Positions 17,246 to 26,558 are shown, counted from the stretch's first letter. The stretch is DNA of 64,000 nt from an uncultured Oscillospiraceae bacterium (GCA_944387845.1 CALXGH010000019.1:1-64000), one strand, 5' to 3'. Program-made: numbers and translations. Notes: generated from the letters alone by a model not told the origin.

Positions 17246-19555
17246 ATTCTTCGTCTCCTTTCTCTTTACGGTCTTTTTATGTCTAATCTTATGATCTTTT
17301 GATTTATCAAACAGATTAAAAAGGTTTAGCCTCAAGGCGTTTGATACCACGCAGAAACTTGACAGGCTCATAGCCGCTGCACCGAACATCGGGTTCAGCT
17401 GCCAGCCCCAAATTGGTATGAATACTCCTGCCGCAAGTGGTATTCCAATGGTGTTATAGAAAAACGCCCAGAAAAGGTTTTCGTGAATTATCTTCAGAGT
17501 ATCCCTGCTAAGCCGTATGGCCGCGGGCACATCTGACAGCTTGCTCTTCATAAGGACAATGTCCGCAGCGTCGATAGCCACGTCCGTACCCGCTCCAATG
17601 GCGATACCTATATCAGCCCTTGTGAGAGCCGGCGCGTCATTTATACCGTCGCCTACCATTATTACTTTACCGTCTTTTTGTAGGCTTCTTATGACACTCT
17701 CCTTACCATCCGGCAATACGCCGGCAACGACCTCGTCAACTCCCGCCTGGGCACCTATGGCCTTTGCCGTACGCTCATTGTCCCCTGTGAGCATTACTAC
17801 CCTCAGGCCCATGTTCTGCATTTCTTTTACCGCTTCCGGGCTGTCCTCTTTAATTATATCCGCTACGGCGATTATACCCAGAAGTTTATCATCTCTTGCA
17901 AAAAACAGGGGCGTTTTGCCCTGATTTGCCAGCTCATCGGCAATTTTTATCATATCCTGCGAAACTTTGACACAGGTTTCAATGTATTTCAAATTGCCGC
18001 CGTTTAAAACATGGCCGTCTATTTTTGCTGTAAGACCGTTTCCCGGCAGTATTTTAAAATCAGATACATCTTCTGCTAGGATTTTTTCCTCTTCCGCTTT
18101 TTTTATAACTGCCCTTGCCAGCGGATGCTCACTCTTATTCTCAAGAGCAAAGGCCATTTTAAGCAGCTCTGTTTCTGATACGCCTTCAGCCATTACCATA
18201 TCAGTAACGGCAGGTTCGCCTAAAGTTATTGTACCTGTCTTGTCAAGTACCACAATTTCAGCTTTCCCCGCTTGCTCCAGAGAGGCGGCTGTTTTGAACA
18301 GAATACCGTTTTTAGCCCCTTTGCCGTTGCCTACCATTATGGCCACAGGCGTTGCAAGACCTAAGGCGCACGGACAGCTTATTACAAGAACCGAAATGCC
18401 CCTTGCTACAGCAAAGCCTATGCTCTGTCCGGCAAAGAGCCATGCCGCCGCCGCTACCGCCGCTATACTAATCACAACCGGCACAAAAATTCCCGACACT
18501 TTGTCGGCAACCTTTGCAATAGGTGCCTTTGTGGCCGCCGCGTCGCTTACCATCTGAATTATCTGGGACAGGGTGGTGTCCTCACCGACTCTTGTTGCCT
18601 CGCATTTCAAAAATCCGGACTGGTTAAGTGTGGCAGCGGAAACCAGGTCCCCAGGAGCCTTGTCGACAGGTATGCTCTCGCCTGTGAGAGCCGCCTCGTT
18701 TACGGCGCTCTGCCCTTCTGTAATTACGCCATCAACTGGTATATTCTCTCCTGGGCGCACGACGAAAATATCGCCTTTCTTAACTGTTTCTATGGGCACC
18801 GTCTTCTCCTGGCCATTTTCCACTATAACCGCTGTTTTCGGTGCCAGTTTCATAAGGCTCTTCAGAGCGTCGGTGGTCTTACCTTTTGACCTTGCTTCCA
18901 GCATCTTACCAACAGTTATAAGTGTAAGAATCATGGCGGCAGACTCAAAATAGAACTCGTGCATATACCCCATAGCCCCGGCGGCATCGCCGGCAGCCTG
19001 GGCTGCTGTCATGGCATATAGCGCCGCCGTACTGTATATAAAAGCGGCAGCTGCGCCCAAGGCAACAAGAGTGTCCATATTTGGAGCGCCATGTATCATT
19101 CCTTTAAATCCACTTATGAAAAACTTCTGGTTTATCACCATAACTATAGCTGTGAGAAGAAGCTGTGTAAGACCTATCGCCACATAATTGCCGCTGAAAA
19201 AGCCCGGCAGTGGCAGGTTAAGCATGGTGTGGCCCATGGAAAAATACATAAGTACTATAAGAAATACCAGGGATGCAAGAAGCCTCTTTTTAAGCACCGG
19301 TGTCTCTCTGTCCGCAAGAGCGTCCTCCTGGGCCGCGGCAGAAGTGTTCTTTTCCGCGCCTTTTTGGCTCGCACCATATCCGGCATCTTCAACAGCGGCA
19401 ATTATTGCCTCCGCCGAAGCCGTACCCTCAACTCCCATGGAGTTTGTGAGAAGGCTTACAGAGCAGGATGTTACACCCTCAACAGCCGACACCGCCTTTT
19501 CTACTCTTGCGCTGCAGGCAGCGCAGCTCATACCAGTTACATTATACTGCTGCAC
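17036..19555 (-). CDS. copA: Copper-exporting P-type ATPase with fused C-terminal CopZ-like domain
   Basis: Exports Cu(I) using ATP. The 839-residue protein has an N-terminal heavy-metal domain with GMSCAAC (C11, C14), eight membrane segments, the intramembrane [11 protein letters not shown] metal site, phosphorylation motif DKTGTIT, HP locus SEHPLA and hinge [10 protein letters not shown]. After the last membrane segment a basic linker ([18 protein letters not shown]) leads into a second heavy-metal domain with GMMCQHC (residues 771-839). That position is unusual: extra metal domains normally sit at the N-terminus. Start is GTG with GAGGTG upstream, 13 bases after csoR. The C-terminal part may also be made separately (see the next entry). 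Confidence 0.96.
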   Translation of the reverse strand: MQQYNVTGMSCAACSARVEKAVSAVEGVTSCSVSLLTNSMGVEGTASAEAIIAAVEDAGYGASQKGAEKNTSAAAQEDALADRETPVLKKRLLASLVFLIVLMYFSMGHTMLNLPLPGFFSGNYVAIGLTQLLLTAIVMVINQKFFISGFKGMIHGAPNMDTLVALGAAAAFIYSTAALYAMTAAQAAGDAAGAMGYMHEFYFESAAMILTLITVGKMLEARSKGKTTDALKSLMKLAPKTAVIVENGQEKTVPIETVKKGDIFVVRPGENIPVDGVITEGQSAVNEAALTGESIPVDKAPGDLVSAATLNQSGFLKCEATRVGEDTTLSQIIQMVSDAAATKAPIAKVADKVSGIFVPVVISIAAVAAAAWLFAGQSIGFAVARGISVLVISCPCALGLATPVAIMVGNGKGAKNGILFKTAASLEQAGKAEIVVLDKTGTITLGEPAVTDMVMAEGVSETELLKMAFALENKSEHPLARAVIKKAEEEKILAEDVSDFKILPGNGLTAKIDGHVLNGGNLKYIETCVKVSQDMIKIADELANQGKTPLFFARDDKLLGIIAVADIIKEDSPEAVKEMQNMGLRVVMLTGDNERTAKAIGAQAGVDEVVAGVLPDGKESVIRSLQKDGKVIMVGDGINDAPALTRADIGIAIGAGTDVAIDAADIVLMKSKLSDVPAAIRLSRDTLKIIHENLFWAFFYNTIGIPLAAGVFIPIWGWQLNPMFGAAAMSLSSFCVVSNALRLNLFNLFDKSKDHKIRHKKTVKRKETKNMEKIMKIEGMMCQHCQARVKKALEAVDGVESADVSFESGTAKVALKNAVSDDVLKKAVEDQDYKVIEIK

Positions 19556-19568
19556 TTTTCATCACCTC

Positions 19569-19862
19569 TTATTTCATAAGTTTCTGTAATGTGGACAAAA
19601 GGTCATCAATTACCTCGTCATTTCCAGCTTTAATGTCCCTTACAACGCAGCCTCTTATATGGCTTCCAATAAGCTCCTTGTTAAATGCGTTTATGGCCGC
19701 ATTCACAGCCGCAGACTGGGTCAGGATATCTGTGCAGTATGCGTCGTTTTCAATCATTCCGCAAATGCCTCTTATCTGACCTTCTATTCTTTTCAGACGG
19801 TTTATAAGCTTTTTTCGCTCATCTTCCCTCCTTAATGTCTTTTTTTCAGAAATATTTTCCAT
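19569..19862 (-). CDS. csoR: Copper-sensing repressor, CsoR family
   Basis: A 97-residue helical repressor that releases DNA when it binds Cu(I). The sensor ligands are visible: Cys in AYCTDILTQ, His and Cys in GSHIRGCVV. RLKRIEGQIRGICGMIEND is the typical family segment. The start MENISEKKTL follows GGAGATGATATT. It is the first gene of the csoR-copA operon, behind two palindromic operators, so it almost certainly controls its own transcription. Confidence 0.94.
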   Translation of the reverse strand: MENISEKKTLRREDERKKLINRLKRIEGQIRGICGMIENDAYCTDILTQSAAVNAAINAFNKELIGSHIRGCVVRDIKAGNDEVIDDLLSTLQKLMK

Positions 19863-19891
19863 AATATCATCTCCATTTCCCAGGGTGTAAA

Positions 19892-19938
19892 ATACCCCCA
19901 CCTGGTATATAGTATACCCCTGCGGGGTATTTTGTCAA
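19892..19938 (-). promoter_or_regulatory. csoR-copA promoter with two CsoR-type operators
   Basis: On the minus strand TTGACA (19933-19938), 16-base spacer, TATACT (19911-19916). A perfect 7-3-7 palindrome, ATACCCCTGCGGGGTAT (19914-19930), fills the spacer and touches the -10. A second copy with one mismatched pair, ATACCCCCACCTGGTAT, lies at 19892-19908. The centres are 22 bases apart, about two helical turns. Confidence 0.85.
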
Positions 19939-19973
19939 GAATTATTTACCCTTTGCCTTCTAGAGTAGGGCAT

Positions 19974-19998
19974 AAAAAAGCCCGCCTTTTCGGCGGGT
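19974..19998 (-). terminator. Terminator of the Sel1-repeat gene
   Basis: GCCCGCC / GGCGGGT stem with a TTTTC loop, followed on the minus strand by a run of six T. Confidence 0.8.
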
Positions 19999-20008
19999 CT
20001 TTATGTAT

Positions 20009-20797
20009 TTATTTTTCCTCGTCTTCGTCTATACCTATCTCCTCGGCGATGACTCTTTTTGTCTCTTCCATAAGAAGCTTCATCTTTTTGAACGAAGCTT
20101 TTGCCCCTCTGTCATGGCGCTTAAGTTTTTCATAAAAGTGCCGCTCAGATATCTGGAGAAGCGTCAGGGCCGCAAACGGATCCCTGGTACAGCCTATACC
20201 ATGGAGGAAGCAGTCGCCAAGACGATAACCCACATCTGCTTTGAAGAAGTTTCCATCCTCTTCACAATTGAAGGCTTTCATATACATCTCAAAGGCCATT
20301 TTATCATCCTGATCTACAAACTGGCCTCTTCTGTACATATCTCCTAATTTATAATATGCGTTTGCGTTTGAATAGCGTAGTGCGCCCTGTAAAAAGCAGT
20401 TGAATGCTTTTTTGTAGTCCTGTTTTCCGGCATAGTCGTAATAATAGTAATAGCCCAGATTTGTTATGGCCATAGCGGCCACCGCATTGTCTTCATCCAT
20501 ATCCGCAGCGATTCTGTAAAGCTCAGCCGATCTCTCATAATTTCTCGGGACAAGTACACCTTCGTTATATATGGCACCTAAATTAAGGCACGCCAGCTGG
20601 TTCCCCTCTTCAACGCCCGCTTCGTAATACTCAAGTACTTTTTCCTTCTGGTCCTCAGACAGCGGCCACTGGCGTTTATCAAATGCCCAGAAAGCAGCCC
20701 ATTCGACCATGGCGTCAACATCGTCGTCTTCTTCGATTCTCCGCTCAAGGTCGGCTATGCGCCATCTCTCTTCAGGCGTCAACCCATTATCTCTCAT
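20009..20797 (-). CDS. Sel1-like (TPR) repeat protein
   Basis: A 262-residue cytoplasmic protein made of Sel1-like helical repeats, which act as protein-binding scaffolds. Repeats can be seen at LACLNLGAIYNEGVLVPRNY, AITNLGYYYYYDYAGKQDY, AYYKLGDMYRRGQFVDQDD and VGYRLGDCFLHGIGCTRDP, each followed by an AFxxY/L helix. The C-terminus is acidic (EEIGIDEDEEK). No catalytic motif; the partner is unknown. GGAG precedes the ATG. It is monocistronic with its own terminator. Confidence 0.85.
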   Translation of the reverse strand: MRDNGLTPEERWRIADLERRIEEDDDVDAMVEWAAFWAFDKRQWPLSEDQKEKVLEYYEAGVEEGNQLACLNLGAIYNEGVLVPRNYERSAELYRIAADMDEDNAVAAMAITNLGYYYYYDYAGKQDYKKAFNCFLQGALRYSNANAYYKLGDMYRRGQFVDQDDKMAFEMYMKAFNCEEDGNFFKADVGYRLGDCFLHGIGCTRDPFAALTLLQISERHFYEKLKRHDRGAKASFKKMKLLMEETKRVIAEEIGIDEDEEK

Positions 20798-20937
20798 CTA
20801 AAATCTCCGTTCTGCATATAAAAGCACATAAATGTTTTTATAAAACGACAAATATTTTGTAACTATAATAAACACTATATCATACGCAGTCAATATTTTT
20901 TGAAAATCTGTTACCGAATTTGTAACATTTAAACGGA

Positions 20938-20966
20938 AAAAGCCGCCGAAATAACTTCGGCGGCTT
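20938..20966 (-). terminator. Terminator of the URO-D-family gene
   Basis: Stem AAGCCGCCGAA / TTCGGCGGCTT with a 5-base loop, followed by T residues on the minus strand. Confidence 0.8.
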
Positions 20967-21012
20967 TCCAGATTTTATCTTTCCAATTTAGCCTTTGGTC
21001 TTACTTTATCTA

Positions 21013-21996
21013 TTATTTGTAGGACATTCTGTTCCACTTATAGTGGTGAGCCTCATCAACAGCAGCAAAGATACGCTCATGTGGCAGGGATGTAGGCAGT
21101 GTGCAGTCTGCACCAAGAATAAAGCCCTGAGGACCGAAATCATCGATTACCTTGCGTACTGCAGCACGGATCTCCTCGAGGGAACCGTCAACGATTACGC
21201 CGCTGCGGTTAGCGAGGCCGCCCCACATTGTCTTGCCTTTGAAGAGCTTACGACCTTCTTCAAGAGAGAAGTTAGTTTCATAAACGCCCCAGTTGATAAC
21301 ATCAGCAAGCTCAGCGTAGCTCTCGTAACGCTCCATGTTGATGTCTTCCTTGCAGATATGCAGGAAGCTGTAAACATTTCTAGACTTGATTGTCTGGAGG
21401 ATCTGCTTCTCCAGAGGAGCAAGAAGATCAGCAAACTCTTCGTCTGTGAAATAATGTCTCTCGCCACCAAGGGAAGCGTACATAATACCATCGAGACCAA
21501 GGTCAGCAAACTGCTCGCCCATCATGCAGAGGTTATCTGTCATACGCTGGAAAGCGTCTTTGATAGGCTGTTTGTCCTGACGATAGTGAGAGCACATAAT
21601 CTTACGTGTCTCATCAAGTGTGTAGCCGTCGCTAGTAGCGTGGCGGCATGCAGCGATAACGCCATGAAGAGTACCCAGTGTAAAGAAGCTTGGATCAGCT
21701 TTCTCAAGGATGCGCTTCATCATATCGAGCTGATGTACGATATGTGGCTCATCTTTCTTGAAAGAACGAATGTCTTTCCAGTCTGCTGGAGTTTTTACGT
21801 TGCTTACGCAAGGAATACGGCTGTCGTTCATGATCTTCATGATATCAGCCTGAGTCTCTTCAAAATATTTGAGATGAGCCTCTACGCCGGCATCGCCATA
21901 CTCCATGCCCTTTGGGAAATGATAGGAAAATCCACTTGGAACTCCGTCAACTTCCTGCTTATTAATCGCAGCAATGACTCTTTCTTTTGGTGTCAT
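21013..21996 (-). CDS. URO-D-family corrinoid-type methyltransferase
   Basis: A 327-residue TIM-barrel protein of the uroporphyrinogen decarboxylase superfamily. It has the zinc-thiolate pattern of methylcobamide:thiol methyltransferases such as MtaA rather than HemE: H-x-C in FLHICKED, with a later Cys in ILGADCTLP. No other heme genes are present. The likely reaction is methyl transfer between a corrinoid protein and a thiol or other acceptor; the substrate is unknown. The corrinoid protein and substrate-specific methyltransferase are not in the window. Start has AAGGAG upstream. A TetR gene is transcribed divergently 345 bases away and may regulate it. Confidence 0.82.
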   Translation of the reverse strand: MTPKERVIAAINKQEVDGVPSGFSYHFPKGMEYGDAGVEAHLKYFEETQADIMKIMNDSRIPCVSNVKTPADWKDIRSFKKDEPHIVHQLDMMKRILEKADPSFFTLGTLHGVIAACRHATSDGYTLDETRKIMCSHYRQDKQPIKDAFQRMTDNLCMMGEQFADLGLDGIMYASLGGERHYFTDEEFADLLAPLEKQILQTIKSRNVYSFLHICKEDINMERYESYAELADVINWGVYETNFSLEEGRKLFKGKTMWGGLANRSGVIVDGSLEEIRAAVRKVIDDFGPQGFILGADCTLPTSLPHERIFAAVDEAHHYKWNRMSYK

Positions 21997-22341
21997 TAAT
22001 ATTTCTCCTTCCGGGGGCCTTTCCCCATATTTATTTAAATTTTTATGTATCTGTTTTTGCTTGTTTCATTATACAATATCTAACCGAAAAATACCAGTTG
22101 TAATGCTGACCTTTTTTCCTTCAAAATGTCACATATTTTTCGGATTCTAATTGTGCATTCTGTATCAAATAGACAAAAAATCTCGAGAACGGTCTGTTTT
22201 GAAGTATTTTTATTTGAATATTGTTCATCATTTCAAAATGCCTCCGCATATCATTCTAATATAATATCACTTGTTTTTAAAGTACCATCATGATAGAATA
22301 AAAACAATCTTTAAATTTTGTTTTTATTTTGGAGACGTTTT
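21997..22341. other. AT-rich intergenic region between URO-D and TetR genes
   Basis: No gene seen. A possible minus-strand -10 (TATAAT at 22068-22073) lies 70 bases before the URO-D gene but has a poor -35. A plus-strand TATAAT at 22260-22265 could serve the TetR gene. I found no clear palindromic TetR operator. Confidence 0.4.
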
Positions 22342-22971
22342 ATGCCAAAAGTAGCATATTCAGAGGAAGAGCGCGCGAAAATAAGAGATTTGCTTGTCCG
22401 CTCAGCTCTGAAACTTATCGCAAAACAAGGTGTACAGAACACAACTGTACAGCAGATTTATGATTCAGTCGGAATCTCCCGCACATTCTTCTACTCCTTT
22501 TTTCCAAGCAAGGAGGATCTGATTGTTGAGACCCTTTATATGCAGCAGCCAAAAATAATCGCCTACGCCAAGTCCCTTTCCGAAGACAAGTCTCTCAGTT
22601 GGAGAGAAGCTGTTTGTAAGTTTCTTTTTTCCTGCTGCTACGGCGAGAAAAATGGTATAGCGGTCTTGTCTCTTCAGGAGCAACAGATCATTTTCCGTCG
22701 GTTGTCTTCTGAGAGCTACCGCACATTCCGCCAGAAGCAAATGCGTCTTTTTGGCGGCATTTTGGAATGCTTTGGCATCAGGCCCACCCCTGAGAGAACT
22801 GCTCTTTTTATAAATCTCGCTCTGAGTATGATGGTGCTCCGAAAAGCGATTCCCGAAACAATGCCTCTTCTTGTGCCGGAGGCCGCCGACGCGACTACAA
22901 GATATCAAATATCTTCCATAGCCGACTGTCTTGAAAAAATGAAAAACGCCGACTCGGCCGAAAAAAAATAA
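22342..22971 (+). CDS. TetR-family transcriptional regulator
   Basis: A 209-residue regulator with an N-terminal helix-turn-helix (RSALKLIAKQGVQNTTVQQI then YDSVGISRTFFYSFFPSKED) and a divergent ligand-binding domain. The start MPKVAYSEEERAK has GGAGA upstream; the eight codons before it are leader. Ligand unknown. Divergent from the URO-D methyltransferase gene, its most likely target. Confidence 0.88.
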   Translation: MPKVAYSEEERAKIRDLLVRSALKLIAKQGVQNTTVQQIYDSVGISRTFFYSFFPSKEDLIVETLYMQQPKIIAYAKSLSEDKSLSWREAVCKFLFSCCYGEKNGIAVLSLQEQQIIFRRLSSESYRTFRQKQMRLFGGILECFGIRPTPERTALFINLALSMMVLRKAIPETMPLLVPEAADATTRYQISSIADCLEKMKNADSAEKK

Positions 22972-23132
22972 AACTTTTAATATCCGCCTGAACGACACGT
23001 TTCAATTTGCCGCTCCGGCGGATCTAAATTGCCATAAATAAAAACAAATTTTAAAAATTATCTTTATTATGGATCTAGGGCGGCATAGTCGCGCTCAGGT
23101 TTATAAATTTAATTTTTCAGGAGGACTTTTTC

Positions 23133-23618
23133 ATGGGTTTATTCAGTAAAATGTTCAAAGGCCCCCAGGTTGACATGGAAAAGAGCAATGAAAACGCAAG
23201 AAAAATGCGAGTTCTTTTTAATGATGCCGTTGAAAACGGGGACAACTACCGCATCATTTTCGGTTACACCGAAGATACAAGCCGTTTTAATTATGGATTC
23301 GTCCACGGCAGCAAGACCATGATAGGAAACCTTATCCTCGGCTGGAACGAACAGGACTGCTCCATAGCTGTTGTTCCAACAGTACCTGATCTGTCAGGAC
23401 GGGGAGATCCTGTTATCTACCGCCGCTCTGAGATATTAAAGGCATACCGGAATAAATTCCCAACCGACGCTTTTGTCATTTATCCAGACAAAAAAGGCTA
23501 CATTGCCATAAACGCGTATGACTGGCTTGACGACGAGAGTCTCTATGTTTATGTATCTCAGGAGGAGGAACTGGCCGCATTTACTCAGTTCTTTATTGAA
23601 AAATTCTCCACAAAATAA
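23133..23618 (+). CDS. Hypothetical protein
   Basis: A 161-residue soluble protein with no recognised family. It opens MGLFSKMFKGPQ, an amphipathic start seen in many small cytoplasmic proteins, then alternating strands and helices (YRIIFGYTEDTSRFNYGFVH; YIAINAYDWLDDESLYVYVS) and a C-terminal helix (ELAAFTQFFIEKFS). No cysteine motif, signal or membrane segment. AGGAGG precedes the ATG. Flanked by a terminator shared with the LysR gene. Confidence 0.72.
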   Translation: MGLFSKMFKGPQVDMEKSNENARKMRVLFNDAVENGDNYRIIFGYTEDTSRFNYGFVHGSKTMIGNLILGWNEQDCSIAVVPTVPDLSGRGDPVIYRRSEILKAYRNKFPTDAFVIYPDKKGYIAINAYDWLDDESLYVYVSQEEELAAFTQFFIEKFSTK

Positions 23619-23643
23619 TTTGCCGCTCCTTAAATTAAAACAC

Positions 23644-23679
23644 ACTGCCGCTCAGGACCTAAAGGACCTGAGCGGCAGT
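23644..23679. terminator. Bidirectional terminator between hypothetical and LysR genes
   Basis: Perfect 13-bp stem (arm ACTGCCGCTCAGG) with a 10-base loop, AT-rich on both sides. Confidence 0.75.
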
Positions 23680-23721
23680 ATTATTTACATGATATTTTGT
23701 TCTATATTGCAGAACGGATTT

Positions 23722-24636
23722 TCAGTATAGGCCATTATATTTTGGCAGAGGGTAGTCCAATTCGTACGTACGGCATATATCCATAAATACTTTTGCCGAT
23801 TCGGTCAGGTACTTATCCTTATGGTAAACTATATAAAAGTTCCGCCTGAAGTCCATCCCCTCAGCACCTATAGTTATTATGAGCCCCCGCTCAAGAGGCC
23901 CTTGAATCATGCGGTGTGGCAAAACAGCAATACCAAGGCCGTTTATCACCGCGTTTACCAGCGCCGTGTTACTTGCAGACTCCCATATCGGTCTGACCGA
24001 CACACCTGCGGCGGCAGCCGCATTGTCAAATACGGTTCTTGTTCCGCTGCCCTTTTCCCTGAGAAGAAATCTCTGCTTTTTAAACTCATCCAAAGTAAGC
24101 CTTTGCCCCTGCCTTAAGCCAGATCTAGGAGAGGCTATTATGCTGAGTCTGTCCTCCATATATGTCTCATACCGCATGGCAGGATTATGTAAATTTCCTT
24201 CTGTCAGTGCGAAATCCAGTTCATTGTTCATGAGAGCTTTTTCAAGTCGTTTTGATGGATTTATCATCACCTGTACTTCCGTTCCCGGATGCCTGTGATA
24301 AAAAGCCTTGACATACCCGGATAAAAACTGGGAACCTATGGTTATACTGGCACCTACACGCAAAAGTCCTATGGTGTCCCAGTTTTTCATCTCCCGCTCC
24401 ATATCATCAAACTGGGAACATATGCGTACGGCGTACTCCAAAAAATCCCGACCCGCAGGCGTAATCTGAAGTCTCCTACCGATCCTGTCAAAAAGAACTA
24501 TTCCATAGTAACGCTCAAGTTCCTTAATGGCCAGACTCACCGCCGGCTGAGTCATATTCAGTTTCTCCGCCGCCTTCGTGGTATTACAATCACTATCGCA
24601 TACAGCGCAGAAAATTTTCATATGCCGTAAAGTCAC
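23722..24636 (-). CDS. LysR-family transcriptional regulator
   Basis: A 304-residue regulator with N-terminal helix-turn-helix (NTTKAAEKLNMTQPAVSLAI) and a periplasmic-binding-like effector domain. RIGRRLQITPAGRDFLEYA is the usual linker, and GLGIAVLPHRMI is the conserved effector-domain strand. The start is GTG at 24636 (MTLRHMKIFCAV), with AAGGGGG upstream. It is divergent from the split chromate transporter, which is its likely target; the effector is unknown. Confidence 0.9.
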   Translation of the reverse strand: MTLRHMKIFCAVCDSDCNTTKAAEKLNMTQPAVSLAIKELERYYGIVLFDRIGRRLQITPAGRDFLEYAVRICSQFDDMEREMKNWDTIGLLRVGASITIGSQFLSGYVKAFYHRHPGTEVQVMINPSKRLEKALMNNELDFALTEGNLHNPAMRYETYMEDRLSIIASPRSGLRQGQRLTLDEFKKQRFLLREKGSGTRTVFDNAAAAAGVSVRPIWESASNTALVNAVINGLGIAVLPHRMIQGPLERGLIITIGAEGMDFRRNFYIVYHKDKYLTESAKVFMDICRTYELDYPLPKYNGLY

Positions 24637-24738
24637 ATTGACGCCCCCTTTATATAATATACAATATATAACCAATTTAATTATATTATTTTACTTATAA
24701 ATAGGCAAGTGCTATTATCTCATTCGGAAGGTGATAAT

Positions 24739-25308
24739 TTGGAAGAATCGAAGAAATCTACGTATGCAAAGCTCTTCTTTTCCGTATTTAAACTCAGCGC
24801 ATGTACATTTGGCGGGGGTTATGTTATCGTGCCCTTAATGCGTAAGCGCTTTGTTGAAGAGCTAGGCTGGATTGAGGAGCAGGAAATGCTAGACATGATT
24901 GCTATCGCCCAGTCTTCTCCCGGTCCTATTGCTGTAAATGCCTCAATATTAATAGGCTATCATGTGGCAGGTATTCCTGGTGCTCTTCTGACTGTTCTTG
25001 GCACTGTAACGCCGCCACTTATAACTATTTCTATAATTTCTCTTTTTTACCAGGCTTTCAGGGACAACGCCATAGTAAACCTTGTTATGGCAGGCATGCT
25101 ATGCGGTGTGGCTGCAGTCATTTTTGATGTTGTAATAGATATGGTAAAGCAGATTATAGACCGAAAACGCATTTTACATGTCTTGGTTCTAATAGGAGCG
25201 TTTGTTGCCGTCAGATTTTTCTCAATAAATATCATTATAATCATATTGGTCTGCGGTGTTATAGGAGCTCTTGATTCTCTTTATAAACTGAAGGCGGTGG
25301 AAAAATGA
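24739..25308 (+). CDS. Chromate transporter family protein, first half-size subunit
   Basis: A 189-residue CHR-family membrane protein with five or six segments. The family signature is seen in the first segments: FGGGYVIVPLMRKRFVEELG, then AIAQSSPGPIAVNASILIGY, and AGIPGALLTVLGTVTPPL. Full-length ChrA has two such halves; this is one half, and the next gene is the other. Substrate may be chromate or another anion; chromate is by homology only. Start is TTG at 24739, with AAGGTG upstream. The stop overlaps the next start (ATGA). Confidence 0.9.
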   Translation: MEESKKSTYAKLFFSVFKLSACTFGGGYVIVPLMRKRFVEELGWIEEQEMLDMIAIAQSSPGPIAVNASILIGYHVAGIPGALLTVLGTVTPPLITISIISLFYQAFRDNAIVNLVMAGMLCGVAAVIFDVVIDMVKQIIDRKRILHVLVLIGAFVAVRFFSINIIIIILVCGVIGALDSLYKLKAVEK

Positions 25309-25868
25309 TATATCTTGAACTATTTTGGAGTTATTTTCAGATCGGCCTTTTCAGTATCGGCGGCGGTTATGCCGCTATGCCTCTTATCCAGCACCAGGTA
25401 GTCGAAATTCACTCCTGGCTCACAATGACACAGTTTGCTGACATTGTTACAATAGCGGAAATGACCCCAGGACCTATCGCCATCAACTCCGCCACTTTTG
25501 TAGGCACTTTAGTAGCAGGTGTTCCCGGTGCCATAATTGCCACCATAGGCTGTATCTTCCCCTCTTGCGTTATCGTTATGACGCTAGCCTACATATACTA
25601 TCGCTTCAGAGGCCTCAGTGTTATGCAGGGTATACTGGCAGGACTGCGTCCTGCTGTTGTGGCCATGATCGCCTCTGCTGGTATAACCCTTTTTATAAAT
25701 GCTGTCTACGGCGCCTCTGCCCTACCTTCTGATCTCACAACTATCAATCCAATATCACTTGTCATCTTCATAGGTGCACTTATAGTATTACGCCGATGGA
25801 AGGTAAACCCAATAAAAGCCATGATAGGCGCTGGTGCCGCAGGTCTAATACTCTTTTCCATATTTTAA
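25305..25868 (+). CDS. Chromate transporter family protein, second half-size subunit
   Basis: A 187-residue CHR-family protein that pairs with the previous gene, probably forming the functional transporter as a heterodimer of inverted halves. Signature segments: SIGGGYAAMPLIQHQVVEIH, EMTPGPIAINSATFVGTLVA, GVPGAIIATIGCIFPSCVIV. The start ATG overlaps the upstream stop by 4 bases, so translation is coupled and the two chains are made in equal amounts. Confidence 0.9.
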   Translation: MIYLELFWSYFQIGLFSIGGGYAAMPLIQHQVVEIHSWLTMTQFADIVTIAEMTPGPIAINSATFVGTLVAGVPGAIIATIGCIFPSCVIVMTLAYIYYRFRGLSVMQGILAGLRPAVVAMIASAGITLFINAVYGASALPSDLTTINPISLVIFIGALIVLRRWKVNPIKAMIGAGAAGLILFSIF

Positions 25869-25881
25869 TTTGGAGGAAAAT

Positions 25882-26394
25882 ATGCGGTACATCATGAAAT
25901 CCGGCTTTCTATCTGAAGAAGGTAAAATTCTGGCCGAGATAAAAATTCCTTTTTCCGGAAATTTAAAAACCGTCTTTCTGCCGGATAATGGCAAAAGTTA
26001 TGAGATTTCTGTCTCCGATCCCAGCGGAATGGGCGATGTGCGTTACAAGTCATACGCTCTCACTGACTCTGACGGTAAAGTGATAGTTGAGGGTCGTCCT
26101 GGCTACGCCAGTGAGGACGATTTAAATACGATAGGCTGGCCTGCATATAGACTACCTAAAACAGATCACGCCGACATAAAAATAGGCAGTGAAAAATATG
26201 TGCTGACCATGCATAATAGTCTTAACTACTCCATGAAAAATTCCCAGGGGAACACAGTTTTACAGGTCATGCATACTGAAATTTCCGGCGGGTGGACAAT
26301 AGATGCGCCTGACAACTTTTCCCCGGAGATAATTACCGGACTTTTCATATTCTGTCGGTATATCGAACAAGAAAACGAGTTTATAGTAGGCTAA
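25882..26394 (+). CDS. Hypothetical beta-rich protein
   Basis: A 170-residue protein starting MRYIMKSGFLSEEGKILAEI. GGAGG lies just before this ATG; the TTG 12 bases earlier is part of that site. The strand-rich layout with repeated short motifs (KYVLTMHNSLNYSMKNSQGN, TVLQVMHTEISGG) faintly recalls tubby or LURP-one-like barrels, but I would not assign the family. It follows the chromate transporter genes by 13 bases on the same strand, so it is probably in their operon. Confidence 0.7.
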   Translation: MRYIMKSGFLSEEGKILAEIKIPFSGNLKTVFLPDNGKSYEISVSDPSGMGDVRYKSYALTDSDGKVIVEGRPGYASEDDLNTIGWPAYRLPKTDHADIKIGSEKYVLTMHNSLNYSMKNSQGNTVLQVMHTEISGGWTIDAPDNFSPEIITGLFIFCRYIEQENEFIVG

Positions 26395-26467
26395 GTTTTG
26401 ACCAATTCTAAAATACCTCCCTTTTCCGCCCTAAAGGCTCAGCTAATGTCTGCGCCTTTTTATATAA

Positions 26468-26492
26468 AAGCCCCGGATAGAATCCGGGGCTT
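26468..26492 (+). terminator. Terminator after the chromate transporter operon
   Basis: AAGCCCCGGAT / ATCCGGGGCTT stem with a 3-base loop, then TATTTTGTT. Confidence 0.88.
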
Positions 26493-26558
26493 ATTTTGTT
26501 CCACCACAGAACACCAGAATGTATTTGACACAGGTAGGAAAAGATTTTAAAATTTCTC

